DNA from: Trichoplax adhaerens
Taxonomy: Eukaryota > Placozoa > Uniplacotomia > Trichoplacea > Trichoplacidae
Reading direction: 5' to 3'
Length of the DNA stretch: 64,000 bases
Assembly: GCF_000150275.1 (NCBI RefSeq)
Contig: NW_002060954.1
Coordinates: 1,702,074-1,766,073 of the forward strand
Position numbers and translations under genes: made by a program. Positions 10,601 through 25,108 of the stretch are shown in pieces. Numbering within the stretch: the first letter of the stretch is position 1; each line of letters starts with the position of its first letter. A model generated the notes under the pieces. It saw only the letters and a program-made list of their open reading frames with translations, was not told the DNA's origin and did not search any database.

Positions 10601-13494
10601 CTATTAAAAAAAAATTTATTTCTCTAATATTTTAGAATTATCAAACAAGCCTAAATAACGGTTTAAAATGCTATTACTTTAATCAGTCTCCTCTATTACA
10701 CTTTAATCCTGTCGCTGTTGAGGAGATTAGTTATAGCCCAGTCATTCGACTCTACCATGACATCATTAGTCATCAAGAAGCCGAAATATTAAAGAACATA
10801 TCGTCGAAAAAGGTAAAAGTTAATACCTGAATAGCTTTGAAATGATTCAGGTAATTAATAAATACAGTATGAACATGTAGTGATGCACCTATATTTGATT
10901 ATATGGATAGCTACGTTTGGTACAATTAGGTTACTTTGAATAGATATTATCGTGAAACTAATAACAGATGATTGCTAACTACTATATTAGAAATTGTTGA
11001 TGACTAATATTAGCCAGTTGACTAATTATGGCATAAGATTTATGTAGCTAGAAACACTGTAGTTGTTAAGATGCCCTCCAGAGAAAGGGGCTAGATCTTA
11101 ATAGAAGAGTAGTGACATCTTAAGTAGAATGATTTAGATAGTAAAAAATAATGATGTACTATTTGAAAAATCTATTTTGTTTGATGACTCATGTCTGATT
11201 GCAGATTAATCGAACTGTCATAAATGGATTTAACGAAATAAATATAAGAATTGCAGAGATGAGCTGACGAGAGAGAAAAAATTTCACTTCACTTTGAGCT
11301 CGAAATACTTTAGATTTTAGACTAGATTGTTGTAACAATGAATTATTGCTCTACTATTCCTAAAACCTCTATTAGAAGCCTTTTAGAAAATACTATTTGA
11401 CTAAGATAGTTGTTGTGAGACACATTTATTACAGAACACTGTATTTACTCTATAAACACTTGTAGTTAACTGTGGCGAGGACATTTGTACAGATCATGCC
11501 AAATAATTCTGAAGCTGAGGGAGAATATAGATTTGCCAAACAGTAAGACAAGATATTATTTGTATTTAACCAATAAGCTCAATCGACAATTCTATCATAT
11601 ACACCCATTGGCATAGCATAGTTGTAATCATACGAAATTAATGACACACTATCTATTCAGTAATGCTAAACATATAAGTAAGTAAGTAAATATCGGCAAG
11701 TAGTCAGTTTAATTTATTAGCATTACTTCTATGTCACATTATGTAGTACTGTTTTAGTTGCTGGCACTTAAAACGGACAGAAGTGGAGCATGTTTTTCAT
11801 ATTACCTTTGAAATGTGCATAAAAATTTAAGATGTAATCAGCTAAGCCACTTCGGAAAAATATCCGAGAGATAAAACAAGTAACTAATGAATATGTTGCA
11901 CAACCTATCGCTGTCTTCTTAAGTTCAAAAATAGTTTATTCTTGTAATAAAATTATTTCTAGCGGATCCTTCTTAGATTGCTAAAGCTCTGCTAGCATAT
12001 TACAAATCATATTTGCATAGCATTAGCAAAATAAGAAATTTATGGATTATGACATTCGCTATTTATTTAGTGCTTGGTTAGGTGATATAGATAATCAAGT
12101 TGTTCGACGACTGTCTGTTTTATCAGAGGAGTTAACAGGCTTAGATTTATCTTATGCGGAGAAATTGCAGGTTTTTAATATTATATTTAAGTTAATAACA
12201 AATATTGTTTTTGTTTACATTGTAAACGGACTTTTGTTACTATACGATAACTCTACAATTATTTCGAATTTTAGTATCATTTTTAAATACAGAATAGCTT
12301 TCTTACTTCTATTCAGGTGGCTAACTATGGTGTTGGAGGGCATTATTCCCCTCATTATGATTCAGCATCAATCGATGTAAATATTTATGATTTATTTCAT
12401 TTATAGTTGCAAAATTATTATTTTTCTTACTCTTAGTACCCAGCAAATATAAACGTTAGTATATAAGATACGAATATAGATTTGCATCGTTATTTATTCA
12501 TGAAAAATGTAATCTAATGATCTATATATAAGGTATTTTTATGACTTATTACTCGAATTTGGCATTTCAGGATGATACAGGCAAGCCAAGATTAGCAACA
12601 ATAATGTTTTATGTAAGTTTCCACCTTATTTTATATACAGCGCGCAAGATCAATTTATCGAAATGTAGCGAAATGTATCTGATGTAACTTGCAAGGCTTC
12701 CACTCAGTTTCAAGACAAATGGAATATAAATAATACCATGTATTTAAATACTTTTTTGTGTATCTATTCGAATACTTTGTGTTACATTATTTTCAGAAAA
12801 ATTCTAACACTTGTATTATAATAAAGCTGTTTTAATATGTAACAGCTCAGTGACGTGGACATTGGAGGAGCTACCGTTTTTCCAGACATTGGCAAAGCCA
12901 TTTTCCCTCGCAAGGTAGGTGTAAATAACTCTTTTGACGCGTTTATAACATTTTATCTAAGCTATAAACGTTGACTTAATTTTGGAAATTACGATTTGTA
13001 AAATAAATCAGGTACAGCACGTATTCGTGAAATTTTAGTTCTAAATTATCACTAAAAGATATTACTGAATGACTTGCTTAATAATTGAAAAAGCGCCTTA
13101 TCAGTATACTGTTTTTAAAGATCGACATCTATGGAATAACATTATAAATATTGCATATGTCTCGATAGTTTTTTTAAATATGTAAATATCAAGGGAAGTG
13201 CATTGTACTGGATAAATTTAAAGCGCAATGGATCAATCCACACAGTGACTCTGCACGCAGGATGCCCGGTTGTCATTGGATCGAAGTGGAGTAAGATATG
13301 TTTATGTTAAAACTGATTTTCATATTACTATTTTTAGTACCCTTCCTTGAATACTAAAATTAAAAAAATGTAATGTACTGTAGTTGGTGTTATAAGGGAT
13401 TTTGGTGAAATTCTATTTTTCAGTAGCCAACAAATGGATTAAAGCAGCTGGTCAAGAATTTCGTTATCCTTGTAGCCTCAATCCTTACGATTGA
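7692..13494 (+). CDS. Prolyl 4-hydroxylase alpha subunit, copy 1
   Basis: Collagen-type prolyl 4-hydroxylase alpha subunit: a 2-oxoglutarate/Fe(II) dioxygenase of the ER lumen that makes 4-hydroxyproline and normally assembles with protein disulfide isomerase. Exons: 7692-7773, 8437-8712, 9048-9361, 9582-9633, 10213-10376, 10636-10812, 11493-11542, 12071-12170, 12317-12376, 12571-12612, 12846-12914, 13194-13290, 13424-13494; total 517 codons plus stop (human P4HA1 is 534). Residues 1-27 are a signal peptide. Then come the N-terminal dimerisation region (EKLIKLETTLSRNLHRYV), the peptide-binding TPR-like domain (IKSILRLQEVYHLSERDL) and the catalytic domain. Iron ligands are H418 and D420 (SPHYDS) and H483 (TLHAGCPV). 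K493 in GSKW should bind 2-oxoglutarate. The acceptor of exon 3 is weak and was chosen because it preserves frame and alignment with copy 2. It is the first of four tandem copies. Confidence 0.93.
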
Positions 13495-15397
13495 GATTTA
13501 TTAGTAAAATAGCAATATTTTAAAATCCTGGTAATTGAAACTACTTTTTACCCAAATAGACCAGTGAAATCAAAGCAACTATGAGATCTTTATTAAAAAT
13601 ATTAGCTTATCTTATAGCAACTTCATTATAGAGTTTCAATATTATGCAAAGACTACGGGGCTATCTCGATACGATATTAAGAAATTTGCTGTAAAACAAT
13701 ATTTATTAAACCAATTCATTAATTGCTTTATAATTAAAACAATAAATTTTAGTTCTAAATACAAAGGAAGTGAGTCAAAAATTATGCACAATATGCAGAA
13801 TTAGTTAAATGAGGCTGAGAGAAATGATGTTTATAATTAATTGAAGATATAGCAGCAATTTACCATTCCGCTTAGGACCTATATTATTCCATAAACTTGC
13901 TATAGCAAATGTTTATAATAGGAAGAATTTCAAGCTGGAATTTTGGCAATCCAAAGTTGATTCGATACTGTTTTAGGATAAAGACCTTAGAGAAAGAGAT
14001 ATATTATACGGTTATAAGTACATTTTATACTACCATTGGCTATATGATTTTTCGGTTATTATTTCCCGAGCACGTGTATAGCTATCTCTATCTAATAGTT
14101 CATTAGTCATGTTCTCTATTGCACGTGTTTCTTTCAGTACTAATGTTAAACGTTCTTGGAGATGTTAATTGACATACGTTATTATCATACTTAGAGAAAA
14201 CTATGAAAGACATAAGTAATTAATTAAAGGAGAAAAATGACGAGGTATGATTATAGACTACTGCACTCTATTGTAGCTGGAAAAAAATAAAGAATATACT
14301 TATTAGTTGATAGATGCCAACTTGTACCTGATTTCCAATGGTTCAGTCTAGATATATGAGCAAGTATTATAAATAAATGAGTTTTGCTAGTGTAAGAGCA
14401 TGGCATGTTAACAATTGACTAATAGTTTCTTTCATTCATGTATGGTCTAATGCAAATGTCCATATTTCATAATTTAGAGATTACAGCAGCTTGACTAGTA
14501 TGATATTGAAGTCTATTATAAACGTTCGTTAGAACTAAGTAATATTTGTTTTTAAGATCTTACTCACGCTCTCAATAGAGTCTATTTGCACTATTTTTTA
14601 ATGTAGAAGTAATTTATTGATAGTTTCTATAGAGAAATAAAATATAAAATGTATCTATACTGTAATAGTCAGCCAAAGGGAAATAGCGTTAGAATTTTAA
14701 AATACTTCGTACAAATTCACAGTGATTCGAATTTAATATCATCAAGTCGTTTCTATTTCAATTAAAAAACATTAGTAACATATAAATCTTAAAAATGATG
14801 AAAATTCAACTTTTTAATCGAGGAGATCTATTCAGACTAAATTTGTAAGTAAACTTAAGCAATATTCCATTTTAAATCATAACAAAAAATTCCCAAAGCT
14901 CGTTTCAATTCCAAGATATTGTTAAATTCGGTAATTAATATCTATTATAACCGCAGAATAAACAGAAGAACAGAATATTAAGTAAACAAAATGAGAGAGA
15001 GAATAGATTAACTTTCCGACAGTTTGCATGACTAATTTATTGTCGATTTTTACAAATTGAGACCTAAATTAGTAAGCTTAATTTATGCTTTCGCTGTAAT
15101 GTTATCAAACTTGTTTGATAATCAGCAATATGCTAACTAGAAATAGCCTAAAGAATTATTGATATACAGATGGATAACATTTTTTATCAATAAATTATTA
15201 ATTAAGTCCTAAGACAAATGATACTTCATTTTATTGAGAATATCGATAAGTAATCTCATGATAGACAAGAACAATGATAATTCCAAAGAGCATTGTTAGT
15301 ATGTGATCTACCAAGTAATTAAGATACTACTTCAGGCGAGTAGAGCGCAATAAAATACGTATTGAATCTATTCTAGTTACAATATCACAGATACTAG
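13495..15397. other. Intergenic spacer, P4HA copies 1 to 2
   Basis: About 1.9 kb of AT-rich sequence. It has an AATAAA at 13741-13746 that could serve copy 1, but no coding frame I would defend. A 65-codon open frame at 13909-14106 shows no family likeness or splice context and I treat it as chance. Confidence 0.55.
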
Positions 15398-18300
15398 ATG
15401 GTTATGGCTAAATTACTTGACTTAGTGGTTATTGGCGTACTTTTTCTTATGTCCGGTACAATATGGACAGGTAAGCATGTACTTTATTAAAGAATTCGAT
15501 ATTAATAAAGTCTAAGAATACTAACTGTAAAGGTGTGCTGCTAGTACTTTTTAAATCGAATTTCCGTCATTTATTATGGTTTATCGATGTTTTAGTCGAT
15601 TTCTAGCAAATTCTGTTCTCGTATTTTATCGTTATGCTTCCTTAATAGAGAACTATGTTGTTTGAGTTAATTTAACAACCTCTGACGACCCCGATTAGTA
15701 ATAGTAGCCATAATATTTACTTTAATAGTCAAATGATCATTGTAGTCTTGATCTGATATTGGCTGAATTGGTGAACATTTTTAACAGATTCGTAATATTT
15801 TGATAATTTATCTTTATTAACTAGCAATTCCTTCTCAGATCTTGATTTATTTCATTTTTATTCTACGCGAACTAACGAAATTAACTAATATCAGTACATC
15901 CTTTGTTCTTGTTTTATGAATGAAATGGCAGTCTTTGATGAGCATCATCAAGCTTTCTTAGCAGAATATCAGAATGTTTTGACGCTCTAATCTTAATTTA
16001 AAGTTTCTATTAAATACTACTTTTGTTTCAAGTTAAGTCTAAGAAATAAAAATGAGCTATTAAGATAGCGTATAGTATACAATATTTTCGTAAACTAATC
16101 AGATAGACAGAAAATACCAATTAAGCCGTATTGTAGATGTGTCTTGCTGTTAAAAGTATAATTTTAATTACTATACTTCTATAGCATCTTATACATATCA
16201 CTGTCTTGCTTGTATGGCAGATATAGACGAAATTCCATTTAAGAATTTCGAAAGATTAAATCAAATCGAGGCATTCTTAGTCTTTTAATTATGAGGATTA
16301 ATTGAAGAAATTTATTACCGGTGTTGCACAGATTGATTATGGTGCAATCATGATTAGAACCGTTAATTTTGATACGACCGCAATTTAAGCTTTAAAAGCA
16401 ATAATGATTGCTCCTATCATTAGCAGACAAATCATAATCTAAATTTATCAAATAGAGTCGTAGTTGAATGCTAGTCTCGCTCTGTCATTGGAATAATATA
16501 TCATAAGGATTAATTAAGCTATTCTATATTGTTTACCGGCAGTATTTTATCTGAGATTAGCTATGATATCAACTATTTCTCAAATGCGATATAAGAGTTG
16601 AATGATTTAAACAGTATCTTTTAAAATTATGATAGCCAAGCATTGTTAGTTACCGATTACAATGAACAGCTTGCAGTTTCTTAATAAGCAAGGAGTAAAT
16701 TGTTCTGATCCTATTTAACTTATGGACAATTTTCGTAATCGATGTTGCTACTCCAGCGATACTTTTATGTTCAATTCTTACATCTATGTCAGCACTGGTA
16801 ATCTATCTGAATTCTCAATCCTTTAAATAGAAGACCATCACATCATTATATGAATGTCGTTTACATTACTACAATTCTTAAACCTTTCAGTCAAGAATTA
16901 CATCTGAATTGCTATTTTAACTTGCATAGAAAGTGTATCTCATAGTCGTTCTGGCAGTTCCGAGAATTTTGCAGCATTCTCTATACAAGACATAGAAGTG
17001 TTTATCGGGCTAGAAAAAAAGATTTCTAGTCAATTGCACCAATACTTGATTAAGAAGGAAGAAAATTTACAGAAAATGGAAGCTATCTTAGCATCCGTTC
17101 GCTATCAACAAGAGCATCAGATCGTAAAATATGAAGATCAACCACGCTATCCTATCGCTGCTTACACTTTGCTTAAACGATTTATTCACGATTGGTCTAG
17201 TATTACAAAATTAATGACTCATCAACTTGGTCAAGGTATGTCTATTGTTGAAGTAGCCCCTTATTTTATTTTTGGTGGTATTTCTAAGATGTACGGTAGT
17301 AATCTTAATTAAAATATTTTTAACACAATGATACTATACGCATATGATTAATATTTTGCTAAGCAGCTTTAATATTTTGGATTACATCTTCTTTTGTTAT
17401 CCTTAGTAAAATAGCTAAGCTATATTTTATCTAATCAAGAAATTTCTACGTTAGAATATTTTAAAATTAAAATCTTGAATAAGTGTAAATATATATTTCT
17501 ATCTAACGGTTTACCATTCTGGTATTCCTAACATACAGTTAAGCGGCATATTCTTAAGTTAGGCATTTATTAGTACAATTATATTATGGATTGGAAACTT
17601 TTTGAGTATATTTAGTGCATTTGACTATTTATAGGTTGAGTATTCCTAGTACTTAAGAAGTGCGTTTTTTCAATCAATAAGTATTTTTTCTATACTACGG
17701 CAGTAACAGGTTAAAGTCTTACGATTCTGCTTTCACTGATTTTTAATATCAAATATTAAAGATTTTATTAGGAATTTAAGAAGAAGAGAAACGATTTTAC
17801 CCACAGTAGTAGATTGGGATTATACCATTAAATCGATCTTACGCCTTCAAACTACGTATAATTTAACAGCGAAGGATTTAGCTGACGGTAAAATACAGGG
17901 AACAAAAGATTTAGGAATCCAATTAAATTGGTTCGATTGTACCATGATTGCTAATGCTGCTAATGAAGAGCGAGGCTTTGGCAATGCTTATGATTGGGCT
18001 AAGCTGGCACTGAAACTATCAGAGAATGCAACTGATATGACAAATGATGTTAGGAAAGAAATAATAAGATCTTTATCGACTAATGCTTTTCAGGTTAGAT
18101 GTAGAGTAAAATTTCTTTTAATAGCTTTCAACAATATGTCTTGATCAATTGAATATACTCATATTATCAAAATTTAATCAACAAAAAATTGCAATTCCGA
18201 TGGACTTACATCTATAAATGAGCATAGTTCTAGCTAGATTATAATTATAATCAGATATATGTGTATGGTTGAACTCCAGAAAGATATCAAATTAGAGCAA

Positions 18301-21300
18301 AATAAAACAAAGTTACGGGTATCTTGTTATAATACTATAGTAATAAAACATCAATTTCTGCATTGAGCCAGTAACAACGATGTTTTATGCTATGTTTCAT
18401 AATTATTTGTTTTCTAGTATAGTTTTTTATTTAAAATAGGAAGGCAGAGTTAATTCAAATTGTAACAGAGTTATCGTATGATTACTTATCATTATAACAC
18501 ATAGATTGGTAGGACCAAGGAAGCGATAGGTTATATCCAGGAACTCTTAAAATTGGGTAATATAATCAATCTATTAAGACGAATAGAAGGATTAAAAATC
18601 AAGATTCTTTTACTGCTCCATTTTATAATGTTAATGATTCGATTTGTTGCTTAATACTAAAATGGATGTATATGGGTATTGATTCTCAGATCCTAATGAT
18701 ACCTCTGCAAAAGATGGTTACGAAAAACTAAAAAGTGCTTTAGCAGAAGAAGCTACCAATGTTCTAAAGAATGGACCTAATCACTTCCAAGATTATGTAA
18801 AGAGATTAGGAAGAGCTGATTCTACGCGACGTCTTGCAGAAAACACCGAATTCGGCAACCTATGTCGTGGAAATGTTAAAGAGGTCAACTATATACTTTG
18901 TTCAATTCTGTATCATTTTCTATTCTAAAACTCTATCTTCATCGAAGCATTTCTAGATGCTTTTAAGTTTCTTTTATCTACTACATGCAAACATTAACCT
19001 AAACGTAACTTGCGGTAAAAACAGTTGTTTAAGTGTCTACAACTATTCTACGTCATTCTATAACGTTAGTAAACAAATTATAAGATAGTCATCGATAGTT
19101 AGCTTACTGATATTAACTTTTATTCAGGTTTATGAACTAGATATAAATAAACTCTCGCTATGCAGCTAAATTTCTTATCTTTTAAAAATAGGAATTTCAA
19201 GTCAGGCTGGCTAATAAGACTTTAAAATGCTACTATTCCAATCAATCGCCTCTTTTGTATCTAGCTCCAATTCCAGTTGAAGAAATTTCTCTTGATCCCT
19301 TCATCGTTATTTATTATGACATTATTAACGACCATCAAATAGAAACGATAAAAAAAATCTCTCGTAAAAAGGTATGATAGAAGAACCGTGGTAAATTCGA
19401 CACCCAAATCTACGATTAAAATTAAAAGATGAAAATTTCGTATATTATGTAATTAATTGAGGCAAAGTTACCGATATAATATGTGCTTAGATGAAAGCAG
19501 CTGGTTTGCATAAAGATGATCCTAATGATCGCATTAAAGTTAACGCAACCGTCCGTTTCGCAAAACAGTAGGTATTTTTATCAATTAATACTGATGTGCT
19601 GCATAGAATTATATGATGTAATTGTTACAATTCTCCTTTGTAACTAGAAAACAGGTCTTAAACACTACTTTCAGGGACATATCGTAGTTGAACTAACTCT
19701 CAACTATACAAATAAGCTACTAATAAGTAATAGGTTTAAATACTTTACTTTATTTACGTTAATCTTAGCCGTAAAATGTACTAAAGAAAAACGTAAGAAT
19801 ATTCTTAGCAATAGCAGTCAAGTGATCCTGCAAGTGACTAAATGGAACTGAGTAGCTAAGCTAGTGCTCAGCTTTTTATAGTCTCGGCATACGCCGATGG
19901 CGCACTTGTGAATATTCTTGACATAGCGACTTCCACTGTATAATATACACATATTCTAGTATAGGAGTTCAGTTAAAAGAAGTTAACAATTAACATTAAA
20001 TTAATTAATAGGCCAATTAGAGCCTTAAGGCTCCGCAAAGTAATTGCACCTTACACTTAAGGTGTTATTAATTTATGTTTACCGACACGTCAACAGAATT
20101 GGACTTTCTGATACTTTGGCAATAACAAGTACTTATTAATAAACATTAATATCTAATAAGCTACTGGAGCTAACAAAAATTTAAATGAGATATTTTAATT
20201 AACATAGCAATTAATTTGAGAGCATGGCTCCGTAACAGCAATATATAATCCAAAGCTAATTTATTGCGCCTGTCCAATCGTCAAATAATTATTATTACGT
20301 TTATATATATGCAAACCAAATCTTCTATTTTTGATTTCATACGTATTTAAGAAATTGCTCTAATAATATATTTTGGATTATTGTCGGACATTTGTGAGTT
20401 ATTAGTAATCATCATAGCATGCAAAAAATCGGTGGATCCAAATAGAATTAAAACTAATAGCACATGTTAAAAAATAGGAGTGCAACACATGCGTTTTACT
20501 ATTAAAGGCTATTTCAATTTTAGCGTAATTCCATTATATGATTAATCAATATTATTGACTTCGAAATTAATGCTTGGCATGTATTAAACTTAGTGCTTGG
20601 TTAGATGAAAACATCAGTGAAGTTACTAAAAGCCTATCCCGAATGGCTCAAGCCGTCACTGGCTTGAATATTAAATACTCAGAACACTTACAAGTAAAAA
20701 AATCATTTTAAATACGGATTAACTTGAAAAGTTTTCAATTTTGCGTTATAATTCTACTCTATTCTACTCTATAAAATCGAACTTAGGTAGCTAATTACGG
20801 CATAGGTGGCCATTATTTTCCTCATTATGATTATACGGCATTAAAGGTAACTTAATTGGTTTTAATTTATCATATTTTTCTTATCAGTTAATAACCATGA
20901 ATTAATTTGATATGTAACTTATAGTTTGGAACTTTGAAACCAAGATTAGCAACATTAATGTATTACGTAAGCTGCTTATCGATATTCGATCTGTATTATA
21001 GCCTCCATTCTTGTTTACGTGATGAAACTTAGTATAGCATAAAGGAGCTTTACTGCAGGCTCGGTTCAGTTCTTCTACATAGGTTTACTACACTAAAAGT
21101 AACTTAAATCTAGCTAGAATCTTTGATGCTGTAAAGACGAAAATTAAATAGCCATGCCTATTTGGCATTAACTGATAGCTATTTAATCTTGTAATTTATC
21201 TGTTGTAATGCCAATGGAAGAAATGATATTATCATTGTAATAGTTAAGCGATGTAGAAATTGGTGGCGCTACTGTGTTTCCTTTCCTCGGAATTACCGTT

Positions 21301-21751
21301 CAGCCACGTAAGGTATGATAAAAAATGGCCTAAGTTGAAACATTTCAAAGTAGTAATTTATAACTATAGGAATGACCTGATAATATAAAGCTAAAATACA
21401 GTAGTAGTAAACTGAAGTAGTATAAATATCTGCACATTCACTAAGGATCAGCTCACTGGTCTAGTAGTATTGCTTATATTATCAATATGCCTAAAATATT
21501 TTGCTTAATTTCTAAAGGGAAGTGCAATTTACTGGATTAATCTGTATCGTAATGCGACAACACATCATTATCATACTTTCCATGGTGGGTGTCCGGTTTT
21601 GATTGGATCTAAATGGAGTAAGTGAAAATTGCATTTTTTATTGATACTAATGTTTCTAATGGAAGGATCGAATTTTGTAGTTGCTAATAGGTGGATTAAT
21701 GCTAATGGCCAAGAATTGCGATATCCTTGTAGCCTTAATTCGCACGAATAG
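15398..21751 (+). CDS. Prolyl 4-hydroxylase alpha subunit, copy 2
   Basis: Second tandem P4HA gene, with the same domain order and likely ER-lumen role as copy 1. Exons: 15398-15470, 16975-17235, 17789-18093, 18505-18556, 18690-18883, 19192-19371, 19491-19567, 20594-20693, 20787-20846, 20925-20966, 21244-21312, 21518-21617, 21681-21751; 527 codons plus stop, all phases consistent. Exon 1 encodes a signal peptide (LLDLVVIGVLFLMSG core). The catalytic set is complete: H427 and D429 (FPHYDY), H493 (TFHGGCPV), K503 (GSKW). The C-terminus GQELRYPCSL matches copies 1 and 3. Intron 1 is long (1.5 kb). The donor after exon 5 (GAG|GTCAAC) and the acceptor of exon 3 (GAAGAG|AA) are unusual. I chose them because they keep the frame, and for exon 3 also the 16-residue register with copy 1. 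Confidence 0.92.
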
Positions 21752-24700
21752 ATTAGGGTTTAAGCAGTGTATTTTACTTATTAATTGTAGCAAAAATTAT
21801 CGTTCTATCATCAAAGTCTTGGTATATAATTTAGTATTAATGATAATTTTAATTAATATCATATTTATGTTAGAGAGTGAAATAAACTTAGAAAACATTA
21901 ATAAATGATGAGCGTATTCCAATCTGAATTTACAGTATATTCAATTCCAATGTAATCATAACCGTAATAACATACAGTTCGATTCGGGCATAATAAAGTA
22001 AATATTATATTTAGAGCTCATTTTATTGCGATTAAGTGATTTGTCCGCAGTTTATGCTGGCATTACAATGACTCTCGCTAGGTTAATTTACTTGATAAGT
22101 TGATAGTATAAACTGTATTTAAGAAAGAATTTGAAATTAGTTATAGTCGATGCAATATTTCGCTACAACTGATACTCAATTAAACAACACCAATGCACTG
22201 ATCATCGGAAAGTTATAAAATTGCACAATCAATACTTCTGTCTTATATATTCGTATGTATTTTACTTCCTAAAGGATACAATGGTTTTACCGATTAAAGT
22301 ATATAATGAGGCCCAACTTGTATTTGTATTATTAAATTGTAAATAAATTAACTACCGTAATACATAGAATTCAAATGCTGCGATTAGAAGCTATTATTCG
22401 GTAAAGATAAACTACCTTGGTAAAATAGATCGAGTAAGACGAGATGGAACCATCCTTAATGATTCTAAACCAAAATAAAATTGATCTCATCGGCTCAATT
22501 AGTAGAGTCTTTGTTAATTACTGATTAATTTATATATGTTTTGTTATACATTTTTCTACTCGCATTTGACTTATTAAGCTATAAATAAGTTACTAATTAC
22601 ACATATATACTTGCATTATAACTAATGTATTATATAAAATTTTGAAGCGTTGTGGTCAGAAGCTATTATTCGATTTTAACTAGTACTAGCTAATGCTTAG
22701 GAGCATGATACCGTAGGTTAATTCTAATATCTGCTTACATTGGGGTGAATATAATCATTTCTACCCAACATAATACTTGCTGTGCTACTATGATTAACAT
22801 GGTAATAATTTCTTCGCATCGATTAAAAAATAGGATTATTGACGAAATCTCTCGCTCTATTTCTATCTTCCTTTTTGAAAACTTTATTACAATGATTTTG
22901 ATAATGAATTCTTTACAATAGTAAAAACATTTCATTGCATTTGAAAAGGCACCGCTTAGTTAATGAAAGCCCATTTATATATTAACTAGGCGTGGTTTTA
23001 CTGCCCTTCCTTCAAACTATAATCATCATATAACGACGGTTATCATATCTAGCTACAGTATTTTATCTGCAAGTCAGATGGCGCCTTTCAACAGTCTTAA
23101 ATATCTTGTTACTTATTTACTATCAATATTCGCTTTCAGTTTTATTTACTAAGCTATCGCAATCTTATATTATTATTATACTGCATTACTTGTTATATAT
23201 ATGAACGTGACCGCATGCGAAGTCGGTCATTATCTGGCATGATATTTTGCAAAATGCCCGTATAAAAACATTTAATCCTAGTTAATGGTCAGAATTACCA
23301 ACAAAGAGTGAATAAAAGTACACCTGCTTCCACCTGCAGCTATTTATAAATTTATCTTTGACTAAACAAAATTTTTAGGGAAACCCTGTTTAATATTGTA
23401 ATACACCTTACTACCAAGATAAAACCGGATATCCTTTACTTATTTACTAGATTACTTACGTTTTGCACTTCAAAAATTCTAAACTTTATGAATTAACTCT
23501 TAGTTATAAATTGGCAGCTAATAAAGGTCGATTATCCATGATATATTTAATCTAAAATTAAGTTCAAATACAAAATCTCAAGTAAGTGTTTCCGCCGTTT
23601 ACATAAATAGATAGAGTAAACATAGCAGGGAATATTGACTGCCCTACAAATCAGAAACTGATACAAGAATAATTATTAGATGTATTTTCTATCATAATCA
23701 ATACAGAATGGGATAAAAAATAAATACTGATCTCTGTCATTCTACGTATATGTCCAATTCCTGGCACTCTGTCTTAAATGAGTACACCACCGTAGCATAC
23801 GTTTATCAATTGTAAATGCTTTAGATACCGATTAAGCTCAGAAGTAGCATTACATTTATTTAGTAACTTCTTCGTTAAAGCAGAAAGCAGATGTAATAGA
23901 ATCTCGAAATAAACCTCTACTATCTGTAAATCTAATCTGATAGGTTCGTAGTCTAATCTATTCTTGATACCCAGGTAAAGTGCATCATATCTACCTATTA
24001 AATATTGGTTCCATCTAAATGTTCTATTATGAGTAGTGGATATTATAAAAACACTAAAGCTGAAAGAAAAATATGTAGAATCTTCTATGAAATTACTATT
24101 GTCTTTAAATTTGATTCTATCGTCGTCTTTCTTTATTCAACTATTGCTATCTCCATATCCTATACAAATATAATCTACCCATTAAATATTAATTGTTTGC
24201 TAATTCATTGGAAATTCTAATTGATACTTTATTCTGTTTTAGGATTTTGAACTTGCTGTTAATCAGTATTGTCTAAACTGATGAATGTAACTGTCACAAA
24301 CCAGCTTCATGACAAGGATAGCGTAAAATAAATCTCTAAATCTCTAAAAATCTGCGGATTCAGTATTCCTACTCACAAGAATTTAGACGCCTTTAATTCT
24401 ACGTTAAACTCAACTAGACAATTGAGAACTACTTTATTCAACTATTTGACGGGCTTATATACCCTTCTACAGCAGCTAATATTCATGAGTCATCGTATAA
24501 AAATACTTAGGTGAGAACATCTAGTAACTAATTTTTCACAGTCGGACTACAACATGTCCATTCACAGAATCATTTCAATGCACATTACAGCACAGCATTA
24601 AATTTACTGTAACACATTTATAATTAGAGTAATTCCTATTGTAAGTAACTAGTTGTAATATATTATCACTATATTATATTCACCAAATTTAGATAGCTAT

Positions 24701-25108
24701 TTCTTCACGGTAGTTCGTACCGTGACAGTAACTCATCAATCTCAACACTTCTGCCAATTTATAGCTGTAAAAGACATAAAGAAACAGCACTTTAGTACTT
24801 GTTAACGATTTATATAATTTTCTATCTTGCAGAATCCTTACTGAAGCAGCTCAATTGGGATAAAATCGATGTGCTAAGAACCGAAACCATTTAATAGTAT
24901 ATAATACGTTGTTCATTCTTGGTAGTCTTTTGATTTTTGTTAATTTTTCATTCGTACATAATTACCAATAAGCAAGAAAAGATCTAAAAATTAACTTTAA
25001 CTCTTTTAATTCCTATCGTTTACTGGCTAAAGCGCTATATATGAAATTAGAAACACTAAGATGCCCTTGAAAGCCTGTCCAAAGAATTTATTTACTGTTT
25101 GTCTTTTA
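21752..25108. other. Intergenic spacer, P4HA copies 2 to 3
   Basis: About 3.4 kb, the longest gap within the array, and AT-rich. AATAAA hexamers at 21881-21886 and 21992-21997 could end copy 2. I find no exon-like segment. A stretch around 23050-23340 shows scattered similarity, in the same order, to 30460-30960 behind copy 3 (for example CTACAGTATTTTAT, then a variant of AAAGTGCACCTG). This may be a remnant of duplicated 3' flank. Confidence 0.5.

Noticed and set aside
13909-14106. 65-codon frame between P4HA copies 1 and 2
   Set aside because: No likeness to any P4HA exon and no splice context; Phe/Ile/Tyr-rich as expected from AT-rich noncoding DNA.
22735-22935. Minus-strand 66-codon frame in the spacer between P4HA copies 2 and 3
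   Set aside because: Ile/Lys/Glu-rich, no family, no flanking splice or start context.
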